The notes under the pieces were generated by a model. It had not been told where the DNA came from. It worked only from the letters and a program-made list of their open reading frames with translations, and searched no databases. A program made the translations under genes and the position numbers. A stretch of 64,000 nt of DNA from M30B53 sp964600785 (GTDB lineage: Bacteria > Planctomycetota > Planctomycetia > Pirellulales > UBA1268), in NCBI GenBank assembly GCA_964600785.1, contig CAZRKH010000048.1:1-64000 (forward strand). Direction: 5' to 3'. The stretch's first letter is position 1. Every line of letters starts with the position of its first letter. Below, piece by piece: positions 42,433 to 50,584 of the stretch.

Positions 42433-45400
42433 TCAGGCCTTGGAGGGGTCGTAGCCGAGATTCGGTGCGAGCCACTGCTCGATCTCGGGCACGCTCATCC
42501 CCTTGCGGGCGGCGTAGGCCTCGACCTGGTCTCGCGTGATTCGGTCGACCGCGAAGTAGCGGCTCTCAGGGTGGGCGAGGTAGATCCCGCTGACGCTCGC
42601 CGCGGGCATCATCGCACAGCTCTCGGTGAGGCTCATGCCCGCGTGCCGTTGGGCCTCGAGCCAGGCAAAGAGGTTCCGTTTCTCGGTGTGATCGGGGCAG
42701 GCTGGATAGCCGGGGGCCGGGCGGATGCCGCGATACCGTTCCTCGATCAGTTCCTCCGCCGAGAGACTCTCCTCGCGGCCATAGCCCCACTCTCGTCGCA
42801 CCCGCTCGTGGAGCCACTCGGCAAAGGCCTCAGCCAGGCGGTCGGCCAGGGCCTTGGCCATGATCGAGGAGTAGTCGTCGTGGGCGGCATCGTATTCCCG
42901 GCAGATCTCCTCGCAGCCGTGGCCGGTGGTCACGGCAAAGCCGCCAATGTAGTCGGCGCGACCGCTGGCGACCGGGGCCACGAAGTCGGACAGGGCACAA
43001 AAGGCGTCCTGCCCACGCCGCTCCCACTGCTGGCGGAGCGTGTGGATCCGTCCCACCTCCTGCTTTCGCGTGTCGTCGGTGTAGAGAATGATGTCGTCGC
43101 CGCAGGCATTGGCCGGAAAGAATCCATAGACGCCGCGGGCGGTGAGCAGCCGCTTCTCCACGATCTCGTCGAGCATCCGCCGCGCGTCGTCATAGAGCTT
43201 CCGGGCTTCCTCGCCGACAAACGCATCCTGGAAGATCGCGGGAAACTTCCCCTTCAGCTCCCAGGCCATGAAGAAGGGTGACCAGTCGATGTAGGGCACG
43301 AGATCCGCGAGAGGCACCTCGCCAAGCGGGGCGAGGCCCAGGAAGTCGGGCTTGTCGATCGGCGTCGTTTCCCAGTCGATCGCCCACTTCTTCTCGCAGG
43401 CGGTCGCATACGGCACGAGGTTCACCTGCTGCCGTTGCTCAAACGAGGCCACCGCCTTGGCCTGTTCCTCGCGGTTACGGCGGACGAAGTCCTCGCGGCT
43501 TGCGGGATTGATCAGCTTGTCGACCACGCCCGCCGCCCGCGAGGCGTCGAGCACGTGCACCACGTCACCGGAGTATTTGGGCGCGATCTTGACCGCGGTG
43601 TGCCTGGCCGAAGTCGTGGCCCCACCGATCAGGATCGGGATTTGCAGTTTTTCATGCTCGAACTCCTCCGCCACGTGGACCATCTCTCCAAGGCTCGGTG
43701 TGATCAGCCCGCTGAGGCCGACCACGTCGACCTTCTCCTCTTTGGCCTTCTCCACGATCTGGGCCGAGGGGATCATCACGCCCATGTCGATCACCTCGAA
43801 GCCGTTGCAGCCGAGCACGACGCCCACGATGTTCTTGCCGATGTCGTGCACGTCACCCTTGACCGTGGCCATCAGCACCCGGCCGCGGGAGGACTGCTCC
43901 TCGCCGGAGGCCTTCCGCTCCTCCTCCATGTAGGGCAGCAGGTAGGCCACCGCCCGCTTCATCACCCGGGCGCTCTTGACGACCTGCGGCAGGAACATCT
44001 TCCCCTCGCCGAAGAGGTCGCCCACGGTCTGCATGCCCCGCATCAGCGGCCCTTCGATGATCTCCAGACTCGTGGCGTATTCGCCGCGGGCCTCCTCGAC
44101 ATCGGTCTCGATGTGGTCGACGATGCCCCTGATCAGGGAGTGGCAGAGCCGCTCCTCAACGGTGCCGCTCCGCCAGGCGTCCGCCTTGGCCGTGTCGCCG
44201 CCATCGGTCTGCTTGACCTGTTCGGCGAACTCGATCAGCCGCTCGGTCGCGTCCTCCCGGCGATTGAAGAGCACATCCTCGATCCGCTCTTTGAGTTCCG
44301 GCTCGATCTCTTCATAGACCGCGAGTTGGCCGGCATTCACGATGCCCATCTCCATCCCGGCCTTGATCGCGTGGTAGAGGAAGACCGCGTGCATCGCCTC
44401 CCGCACGACGTCGTTGCCGCGGAAAGAGAAGGAGATGTTGCTCACCCCGCCGGAGACCTTGACCAGCGGCATCGCCTCCTTGATCTGCCTCACTGCCTCG
44501 ATGAAGTTCACCGCATAGTCGGCATGCTCCTCCATCCCGGTGGCGACGGTCAGGATGTTGGGGTCGAAGATGATGTCCTGCGGAGGGAAGCCCGCCTGCT
44601 CGGTGAGCAGGCGATAGGCACGCTTGCAGATCGCCAGTTTGTGATCGACCTCCGTGGCCTGGCCGGTCTCGTCGAAGGCCATCACCACCACGGCCGCCCC
44701 GTAGCGGCGGGCCACGCGGGCCTGGCGGAGAAACTCCTCCTCCCCCTCCTTGAGGCTGATCGAATTGACCACTCCCTTGCCCTGCAGGCACTTCAGCCCC
44801 GCCTCGAGCACCTCGAAGTTGGAGCTGTCGATCATGATCGGGACGCGGGCCACCTCCGGCTCACTGGCGAGCAGGATCAGGAACTTCGTCATCACCGCCG
44901 GCCCGTCGAGCATCCCCTCATCGACGTTGATATCGATCAGGTTCGCGCCCCCCTCGACCTGCTGCCGGGCGATCCCGACCGCCTCCTCGTAGAGCTCCTC
45001 GCGGATCAGCCGGGCAAAGGCCCGCGAGCCGGTGACATTGGTCCGCTCGCCGATGATCGTGAAACTGCTCTCGGGCCGGATCTCGTAGAGTTCGAGCCCC
45101 GAGAAACGCGTGGCCGGCTCACGCGTCGGGGGCTTCCGCGGCGGATACTTGGCGACCGCCTCGCCGATCGCCCGCAGGTGGTCGGGGGTCGTGCCGCAGC
45201 AGCCACCGACCATGTTGAGCCAGCCCTCGGCGGCAAACTCCTCGAGCACCTTCGCCATCATCTCAGGCGTCTCGTCGAAGCCGCCCAGGGCGTTGGGCAG
45301 CCCCGCATTCGGGTAGCAGCTGGTGTAGACCGGCGCGATACGGGCCAGCTCGGCCATGTAGGGCCGCAGCTTTTCCGGGCCGAGGGCGCAGTTGAGCCCG

Positions 45401-46140
45401 ATTGAGAGCAGGTTGAAATGCTCGAGGCTCGTCCAGCAGGCCTCAACCGTCTGCGCCGAAAGGGTGCGGCCGCCTTCGAAGACGGTGAAGGAGGCCATCA
45501 CCGGCAGCCGCAGGTTACGCTCGGTGAACACCTCCTCGATCGCGAAGAGGCAGCTCTTGAGGACGAGGGTGTCGAAGGCCGTCTCGGCAAGCAGGATGTC
45601 GACGCCGCCGTCGATGAGGGCCTCGATCTGCTCGCGGTAGGCGGCCACCATCTCATCGAAGGTCACGTCACGGTGGCCGGGGTCGGCCACGTTGCCGGCG
45701 ATCGAAAGCTGCTTGTTGGTCGGACCGATCGAGCCGGCCACGAAGCGGGGCTTGTCCGGGGTCGAGTAGGCGTCAGCCGCCTCGCGGGCGAGCTTGGCGG
45801 CGGTCAGGTTGAGTTCCCGAACCAGGCCCTCGAGGCCGAAGTCCGCCATCGCCACCGAGGTGCCGCCGAAGGTGTTGGTCTCGATGATGTCGCTGCCCGC
45901 GGCGAGATAGGCCTCGTGGATGCCGCGGATCGCCTCGCCCTGCGAGAGGGTCAGGATGTCGATGTTGTTCTTGAGGTCCCGGTCATGGTCACGGAACCGC
46001 TCGCCGCGGAAGCCGGCCTCGTCGAAGCCGAGGGAATGGACCATCGTGCCCATGGCCCCGTCGAGGATCAAAATCCGCTCTTCGAGCAGACTGCGGAGGG
46101 TGGCTTCGTTGGATCCGGTGGGGGGGGTGGGGTGCGTCAT
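42433..46140 (-). CDS. metH: Cobalamin-dependent methionine synthase
   Basis: Methylates homocysteine using methyl-tetrahydrofolate through B12. The 1235-residue four-module protein is complete. Homocysteine/zinc domain: ILDGAMGTMVHSLGF, with zinc Cys in GLNCALG and GGCCGTTPDHL. Folate domain: SFTIIGERTNVTGSRAF, INVDEGMLDG. B12 cap and binding domain: DVHDIGKNIVGVVL, with the axial His. AdoMet reactivation domain: RGIRPAPGYPACPDHTEK. The ATG at 46140 is the conserved start; the frame is open to 46275. No clear cobalamin or SAM riboswitch is seen upstream. A possible -10 box TATCAT lies at 46264-46259 on this strand. Confidence 0.96.
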   Translation of the reverse strand: MTHPTPPTGSNEATLRSLLEERILILDGAMGTMVHSLGFDEAGFRGERFRDHDRDLKNNIDILTLSQGEAIRGIHEAYLAAGSDIIETNTFGGTSVAMADFGLEGLVRELNLTAAKLAREAADAYSTPDKPRFVAGSIGPTNKQLSIAGNVADPGHRDVTFDEMVAAYREQIEALIDGGVDILLAETAFDTLVLKSCLFAIEEVFTERNLRLPVMASFTVFEGGRTLSAQTVEACWTSLEHFNLLSIGLNCALGPEKLRPYMAELARIAPVYTSCYPNAGLPNALGGFDETPEMMAKVLEEFAAEGWLNMVGGCCGTTPDHLRAIGEAVAKYPPRKPPTREPATRFSGLELYEIRPESSFTIIGERTNVTGSRAFARLIREELYEEAVGIARQQVEGGANLIDINVDEGMLDGPAVMTKFLILLASEPEVARVPIMIDSSNFEVLEAGLKCLQGKGVVNSISLKEGEEEFLRQARVARRYGAAVVVMAFDETGQATEVDHKLAICKRAYRLLTEQAGFPPQDIIFDPNILTVATGMEEHADYAVNFIEAVRQIKEAMPLVKVSGGVSNISFSFRGNDVVREAMHAVFLYHAIKAGMEMGIVNAGQLAVYEEIEPELKERIEDVLFNRREDATERLIEFAEQVKQTDGGDTAKADAWRSGTVEERLCHSLIRGIVDHIETDVEEARGEYATSLEIIEGPLMRGMQTVGDLFGEGKMFLPQVVKSARVMKRAVAYLLPYMEEERKASGEEQSSRGRVLMATVKGDVHDIGKNIVGVVLGCNGFEVIDMGVMIPSAQIVEKAKEEKVDVVGLSGLITPSLGEMVHVAEEFEHEKLQIPILIGGATTSARHTAVKIAPKYSGDVVHVLDASRAAGVVDKLINPASREDFVRRNREEQAKAVASFEQRQQVNLVPYATACEKKWAIDWETTPIDKPDFLGLAPLGEVPLADLVPYIDWSPFFMAWELKGKFPAIFQDAFVGEEARKLYDDARRMLDEIVEKRLLTARGVYGFFPANACGDDIILYTDDTRKQEVGRIHTLRQQWERRGQDAFCALSDFVAPVASGRADYIGGFAVTTGHGCEEICREYDAAHDDYSSIMAKALADRLAEAFAEWLHERVRREWGYGREESLSAEELIEERYRGIRPAPGYPACPDHTEKRNLFAWLEAQRHAGMSLTESCAMMPAASVSGIYLAHPESRYFAVDRITRDQVEAYAARKGMSVPEIEQWLAPNLGYDPSKA

Positions 46141-46499
46141 CCGTTCCTGAAATCGAGCGGGTGGAGGCTCGCCGCCCGGCCGGTGATCCGGGGGGCGACG
46201 GCAAAAAGCCAGGGGTTTTGGAGGGGAAAAAACGGGTTTTCCATTCTCTGTGAACACCATGATAGACGCTTGCAATCGCGAGGCCTACTGCATTGCCGCC
46301 GGGGCCCGTACTTCCGAGCAGCGGATCCAGGCAATCTGGTGAAGCCACTGCAAAGCCGCCTCGGGGGCCGGCGAAAGCCATTGTGCGGGGGAGAGAGGGC
46401 GGCTGGCTCCTCAAGTCGGCGGTATGTTCGCGACGAACCATTCTGGCAGGGTGAGGCCATGTGAGGTCTTTTGCCCCGCAGTGCCCCGCTGGCAGATCG
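46141..46499. other. Divergent intergenic region between metH and the three-gene ATPase cassette
   Basis: These 359 bases hold no supported gene. On the minus strand, TATCAT (46264-46259) is a possible metH -10 box, leaving a leader of about 120 bases with poly-purine tracts near 46220-46235. The plus strand carries GCCACTG and the minus strand AGACCTC, which recall pieces of B12- or SAM-type riboswitches, but the remaining conserved boxes are missing. Nothing further is called. Confidence 0.3.
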
Positions 46500-46784
46500 A
46501 TGAAAACGCTCGCCCGCTTTCCCCGCTCGACCTTCGAGCCGCCACCGCGGATCGATTCGACACCGTCGCCCGTGGCCCCGGCAGTTCTCCGAAAGCCGGA
46601 GGCCGGCCGCCGTCGCCCGCGGGCGGGCTGGCGGTCGATCACGGTCCTCGCAATCCTGGCTGCCGCGGTCTGGGTGACCAACTGGTGGATTGACCCCGCC
46701 GGCCACGAGATCGCTCGACAACTCGATGAGCAGGCAAGCGAGCGGATCGCGAGCACTCCCGACACTGCCGGCTCCACGCGGTGA
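46500..46784 (+). CDS. Small single-pass membrane protein
   Basis: A 94-residue protein with a Pro/Arg-rich cytosolic start and one strong membrane helix (SITVLAILAAAVWVTNWWID) followed by a charged tail (IARQLDEQASERIAS). This fits an inner-membrane anchor with a short periplasmic coil. The start is ATG 46500. The stop overlaps the next start as GTGA. It is the first of three tightly packed genes with a CpsD-like protein and an ExeA-like ATPase. No family is recognised. Confidence 0.6.
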   Translation: MKTLARFPRSTFEPPPRIDSTPSPVAPAVLRKPEAGRRRPRAGWRSITVLAILAAAVWVTNWWIDPAGHEIARQLDEQASERIASTPDTAGSTR

Positions 46785-47362
46785 ACGGGGGCATGATGCG
46801 AATCTCCGCAGAGCGTCACGACCTGCTCGACACCGCGTTTCTCGTGGAGGCCCGTCGGCACGACTCCCGCCGCCGGGAGCCGATGCCTCGAGTGGACTCC
46901 CAGCCCGAGCCTCCCGCCGGGGTGGCCGTCGAGGTTGCCTGGCGGCAGCTGGGCTCGGCCGTCGAGGCCGCCCTGGCTCGGGGCCATCGCGTGATCGCCC
47001 TGGCATCGGCTCGCGCCGAGGCCCGCAGCGGACCACTGGTGGAGGGCCTCGCCGCCGGGCTCGGACAAGCCGGCCGGCGGGTGGCCACGGCCGATACCGC
47101 CCGCTGGAGCCACGGTGGCGAAGACGCGGCCGGTTGCGATGCCGAACTCCTGCTCGTCGATGCGACCGGCTGGCTCGGCCCCGGCCGCCTCCGCCGCGAC
47201 AGGCTCGCCTCGCGATGCCGCGGCTGCGATGCGGTGATCGTGGTGCGGCCGGAGGAGCGGCCCTTTGCGACGGGCCTGGAGAAGCTCCTCGAGGCGGTCG
47301 GGGTGGAATGCCTCGGCGAGGTGGTCACCGGCTGCGACGAACTCCTTCCAGCTCCCGAGTGA
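46781..47362 (+). CDS. CpsD/BY-kinase-like protein without a P-loop
   Basis: A 193-residue protein whose order of elements matches the ATPase domain of CpsD/Wzc-type bacterial tyrosine kinases: VIALASARAEARSGPLVEGL where kinases have the SARPGEGKST P-loop, then AAGLGQAGRRVATADTARW, CDAELLLVDATGWLG (Walker A' and B position), GCDAVIVVRPEERP, and VECLGEVVTGCDELLP. The Walker A Lys and Ser/Thr are absent, so ATP hydrolysis is unlikely. It also lacks the Tyr-rich tail. It starts inside the preceding stop (GTG 46781; ATG 46793 is an alternative). It is probably a regulatory or scaffold pseudo-kinase in polysaccharide export or a similar process; the role is inference. Confidence 0.6.
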   Translation: MNGGMMRISAERHDLLDTAFLVEARRHDSRRREPMPRVDSQPEPPAGVAVEVAWRQLGSAVEAALARGHRVIALASARAEARSGPLVEGLAAGLGQAGRRVATADTARWSHGGEDAAGCDAELLLVDATGWLGPGRLRRDRLASRCRGCDAVIVVRPEERPFATGLEKLLEAVGVECLGEVVTGCDELLPAPE

Positions 47363-47372
47363 GGACGACCCG

Positions 47373-48011
47373 ATGCCCGGATCGACCAGCCCCACTCTGC
47401 TCCCCCCGGCGGAGGCTGCCTTGGCCAGGCTCCTGCACGCGATCGACGTCGGTGGGCTGGCGGTGCTCTGCGGACCGCCCGGAACCGGCAAGACCTTCGT
47501 GCTCGACGAGCTGGCCGGTCGGGCCGCCGCCGCGGGCCACACGGTGCTCCGGGCCGCGGCCGCGGTGACCGAGGCGGTCGGGGAGGCGGTCCTGCTGGTC
47601 GATGCGGCCGATGCGGCCCGCGATCCAAGCGAGCTGCGGCAGCTGGCGGCGGGATCAGGTCGCGATCGCCACGCGGCCTCGCACCGCTGCGTGATCCTCG
47701 CCGGCGCCGGCCGGCTGCTCACGCTCGTCGCCCGTGACGCCCAGCTGCGGGAGGCGGTGCGGCTTCGCGGAGTGCTGCGGCCCTGGCGATTCGAGGAGAC
47801 CCACCGCTACGCCCAGACGCGGCCCACGGTGGCCGAAGCTCTTGACGTGGAGGCGATGCGGACGCTCCACGAACTTGCCGCCGGCGTGCCACGGATGGTG
47901 GTGCGGCTGCTCGAGACGGCCGCCGTCGTACTGCGTGGTCACCCCGGCCGCCGACTCATGGCCGCTGATATCGAGTCGTTCCACCGTCGGCTGTTCATTG
48001 ACGCGGCGTGA
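47373..48011 (+). CDS. ExeA/GspA-like AAA ATPase
   Basis: A 212-residue protein with Walker A GPPGTGKTFVLDELAGRAAA near residue 34 and a Walker B-like AVLLVDAADAA, where the usual catalytic Glu is Ala. The segment GVLRPWRFEETHRY, followed by a basic C-terminal helical part (LHELAAGVPRMVVRLLETAA), fits the ExeA/GspA and XrtA-associated ATPase group, which serves type II secretion and exopolysaccharide loci. It is shorter than most and lacks a C-terminal peptidoglycan-binding domain. The gene start is 10 bases after the CpsD-like gene. Its 3' end overlaps the convergent thiO by 17 bases. Confidence 0.65.
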   Translation: MPGSTSPTLLPPAEAALARLLHAIDVGGLAVLCGPPGTGKTFVLDELAGRAAAAGHTVLRAAAAVTEAVGEAVLLVDAADAARDPSELRQLAAGSGRDRHAASHRCVILAGAGRLLTLVARDAQLREAVRLRGVLRPWRFEETHRYAQTRPTVAEALDVEAMRTLHELAAGVPRMVVRLLETAAVVLRGHPGRRLMAADIESFHRRLFIDAA

Positions 48012-49209
48012 CCGCAGCGGCGGCCTCCACCATCATCGCCACCACGTCGGGGCGGCCAGATTCGCGGCTGCGGCCCGGGGCGAAGGGAGCGGGATCGAGC
48101 GCCGGCGCGCGTTTGGTCATGAGGTCGGCGATCAACTCGGCAGTCCCCGTCGACTGGTGCAGGCCCGCGCGGAAGTGGCCCGCGGCAAGATAGCCGTTGG
48201 CGTATCGGGGTGAGAGGCCCAGATAGGGCAGCCCGTCGGGTGAGCCGGGCCTGAGGCCCGACCAGCTGGCCTCCAGCTCCGCGTGGGCCAGGGCTGGCAC
48301 CAGTCCGCGGGCCATCGCCAGCAGCCGCTCGATGACCTCGGGCGTGGTGCGAGGATCGTAGCCGATGTCCTCGATCGTCGAACCTGCCAGGATGCGGCCG
48401 TCAGGCCGGGGCACGAGGTAGTCGAGGCCGAGGTTGATCACCCTCCACAGCAGCGGTTCGGTCGGTCGCACCAGCGCGATCTGCCCCCGCACCGGCCGCG
48501 TCTCGATCGTCACCCCGAAGCCCTCGGCAAGCTTTTGCGACCAGGCGCCCGCCGCGAGCACCCATCGCTCGGCGGCAAACACGCCCCGCGGGGTGCGCAC
48601 CGCAGCGATCGAGTCTCCGCGGGTCTCGATCGCCTCGACACCCGCAGCCTCCACAATGCTCACGCCCCGCCGCCGGCAGCTTGCCGCGAGCGCCTCGAGC
48701 TGCCTCGGCGGGCGGATCTGGGTTTCCTCCGGCAAGAGCATGCCGCCGGCGATCCGGCCACTGCTGACGGCCTCGGCGAGTGCCGGCTCGAGGTCGGCGA
48801 CCTCCCTGGGGGCGAGCAGCTCCGCAGTCGCCCCCAGGCATCGCCAGGCTTCAGCCTTCGATCGCAGCGATTCGACCGCCGGGGCATCAGCTGCCAGGTG
48901 CAGCCCGCCGCAGGCCCGCAGGCCGTTGTCGATGCCGGTCTCCTCGAGCAGTTCGGCTGCCCATTGCCGGTGCAGCCGGTCGCTACGGGCGGTGAGGGCG
49001 TCGCCGGGGGGCGAGTCGCACTCCGGGGCCGGCGGGAGGATGCCCGCGGCGGCCCAGGAGCAGCTCGAGCGGGCCGGCGCGTCGGTGAGCACGCGAACCT
49101 GCAGCCCGCGGCCGGCGAGTTCGCGGGCGATCGAGAGGCCGATCACCCCGCCCCCGATCACGCAGCAATCGACGGCGGACTTTTCATGACGCGACAGGCT
49201 CTTCGACAT
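47995..49209 (-). CDS. thiO: Glycine oxidase ThiO
   Basis: FAD enzyme that oxidises glycine to the imine used in thiazole synthesis of thiamine. The 404-residue DAO-family protein has the FAD motif CVIGGGVIGLSIARELAGRG near the start, LLPEETQIRPPRQLEALAAS, and FRAGLHQSTGTAELIADLMT near the C-terminus, as in ThiO. No thiG/thiS or other thiamine gene lies beside it. The start is ATG 49209; an upstream in-frame extension runs through the DUF3500 gene and is not real. It is convergent with the ExeA-like ATPase, overlapping by 17 bases. Confidence 0.88.
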   Translation of the reverse strand: MSKSLSRHEKSAVDCCVIGGGVIGLSIARELAGRGLQVRVLTDAPARSSCSWAAAGILPPAPECDSPPGDALTARSDRLHRQWAAELLEETGIDNGLRACGGLHLAADAPAVESLRSKAEAWRCLGATAELLAPREVADLEPALAEAVSSGRIAGGMLLPEETQIRPPRQLEALAASCRRRGVSIVEAAGVEAIETRGDSIAAVRTPRGVFAAERWVLAAGAWSQKLAEGFGVTIETRPVRGQIALVRPTEPLLWRVINLGLDYLVPRPDGRILAGSTIEDIGYDPRTTPEVIERLLAMARGLVPALAHAELEASWSGLRPGSPDGLPYLGLSPRYANGYLAAGHFRAGLHQSTGTAELIADLMTKRAPALDPAPFAPGRSRESGRPDVVAMMVEAAAAVTPRQ

Positions 49210-49219
49210 CGGCTGCGGA

Positions 49220-50260
49220 TCAGGCGTTGGTGACCACGGAGGGGTCGTCGGCAATGTTGACCCACACGTGCACGTGCGGGGCGCCGCGGAAGTGCCAGAC
49301 AAACGACGGACCCTCCAGCCGCCAGTTGTCCCACACGCCGTCGTTGCCGATATCACCCCCCTTGTAAAAGGTGAGCCGGCAGGCCTCGAGACCCCCCTGC
49401 CTGGCCAGGCAGGCCTTGGCCTCCGAGCGATCACTCCGCCGAAACGGCTCGAGCAGCAGCCCGAGCACCTTGACCAGCTCCTGTTGCTGGTCGTCGGAGA
49501 GTTCCGAGACCGCAATCCCGGTGGGCACCGAGGCGACCGCGGGGCCCCTGAAGGCGATCGCGTTCTCCGCCGGCGGCCGGCCGGCGAGGGCCTGCTTCCG
49601 CTGCCGGCCGTCGAGCATCTCGAAAACGCCGTTGGCGGCCATCGCCTGTGGCCAGAAGACATTGCCGGGATGGTCCTTCTCCTCGTTGAATCCACCGGCG
49701 TCGTGGCCGTAGAAGATCGGCCCTCCGAAGGCGACGTGCTCGGCGGAATCTCCGTCGCACCGCAGCGTCATGTGTCGCCCGGTGAGGAGGAACTGGTAGG
49801 GTCCATCGCCGGGGGTGCCGAGGATGGCGATCGACTGCTGGTGGCCAAAGCCACCGGTATCGTCCTCGAGTTGCCTGTCGAACCGATCGTGCCAGGCGGG
49901 ATTGGTGAGCCGTTCGAAGACGGCCCTGGTCAGCTTCCGCTGGTCTGCGGTGAAGAAGTCGCTCGAGAGGTCGGTGTCGGTGCACTGCCAGTTGTTGGCG
50001 ACCCGCGTGCGGAGCAGGCCGAATTTCGGATGGCGGTAGTCCCAGGGCAGGCAGATCCGCGACCGCTGCTGCGGGCTCAGGGAGTCGTGAAGCTGCCTGA
50101 CGAGATCCTCGGCGACGCCGTCGGTGGCCGGCTCCGTGGCCGAAGCGACGCCGGTGGCAAGGCCCGCGGCGAGGGAACCACCAACAGCCGACCGCTCGAG
50201 GAATCGCCGCCGGGAGATTGTCGGCTCGAGGGTGTCAAGGGGCATGGGTCTGTGGGACAT
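49220..50260 (-). CDS. Tat-exported DUF3500 protein
   Basis: A 346-residue protein with a twin-arginine signal (SRRRFLERSAVGGSLAAGLA), so it is exported folded. The body has GGFGHQQSIAILGTPGDGPY, FLLTGRHMTLRCDGDS, HDAGGFNEEKDHPGNVFWPQ and WHFRGAPHVHVWVNIADDPS, the DUF3500 pattern as I know it. Family members are common in planctomycetes; the function is unknown. The His-rich end could bind metal. It ends 11 bases before thiO starts, on the same strand, so they may be cotranscribed. The start at 50260 is chosen to include the Tat signal; an ATG at 50245 is also possible. Confidence 0.75.
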   Translation of the reverse strand: MSHRPMPLDTLEPTISRRRFLERSAVGGSLAAGLATGVASATEPATDGVAEDLVRQLHDSLSPQQRSRICLPWDYRHPKFGLLRTRVANNWQCTDTDLSSDFFTADQRKLTRAVFERLTNPAWHDRFDRQLEDDTGGFGHQQSIAILGTPGDGPYQFLLTGRHMTLRCDGDSAEHVAFGGPIFYGHDAGGFNEEKDHPGNVFWPQAMAANGVFEMLDGRQRKQALAGRPPAENAIAFRGPAVASVPTGIAVSELSDDQQQELVKVLGLLLEPFRRSDRSEAKACLARQGGLEACRLTFYKGGDIGNDGVWDNWRLEGPSFVWHFRGAPHVHVWVNIADDPSVVTNA

Positions 50261-50584
50261 GATCCGCTGGAACTCCGACGGTCGAGAACTGGGCACTCCG
50301 CGGCGAAACGTGATGGGCACGGCTGGTCGGCCGGTCCCGCGGACCCGCCAGCCCCAATCATACCCGGATTTCCAAGCGGACCGGATTTCAGGGCGGACCG
50401 GATTTCAGGCCGCCCCGGATTTCAAGACCGCGCCAGATTTCATCGATGGTGGCCGGGGGCCGACGGGCTACAATCAAAGGCGAGAACGCCCGCCCTGACC
50501 CGGAAAATCGGGCCGTCCGCCCAACGCGATCGGGCGATCGCGGGCGGGCGTCCACCACGCAGTCCTCGAGTACGAGCCGCCGCG
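50261..50584 (+). promoter_or_regulatory. trpB upstream region: 17-bp repeats, -10 box and long leader stem
   Basis: This 324-base divergent region holds three signals. Four 17-base direct repeats (consensus CCGGATTTCA plus 7 variable bases) run 50364-50431, and a fifth degenerate copy begins near 50432. A consensus TACAAT box is at 50469-50474 without a clear -35. In the leader, ACGCCCGCCC (50486-50495) can pair perfectly with GGGCGGGCGT (50542-50551). A leader with a strong stem before trpB could serve attenuation, but no Trp-rich leader peptide was found. The repeats could be binding sites for a regulator. Confidence 0.5.

Noticed and set aside
43435..45405. 656-codon open frame on the plus strand opposite metH
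   Set aside because: metH on the minus strand has every domain motif. The plus frame is His/Asp/Arg-rich with no family motif and is a typical GC-rich shadow.
46141..46499. Cobalamin or SAH/SAM riboswitch before metH
   Set aside because: Only short fragments resemble the conserved boxes and they are on different strands. No complete fold could be drawn.
50364..50450. CRISPR-like repeats
   Set aside because: Repeats are 17 bases with 7 variable bases inside the period, too short for repeat-spacer structure.
49268..50584. Long N-terminal extension of trpB
   Set aside because: The frame is open through the DUF3500 gene, but TrpB conservation begins at the ATG at 50585 and the DUF3500 gene has a Tat signal on the other strand.
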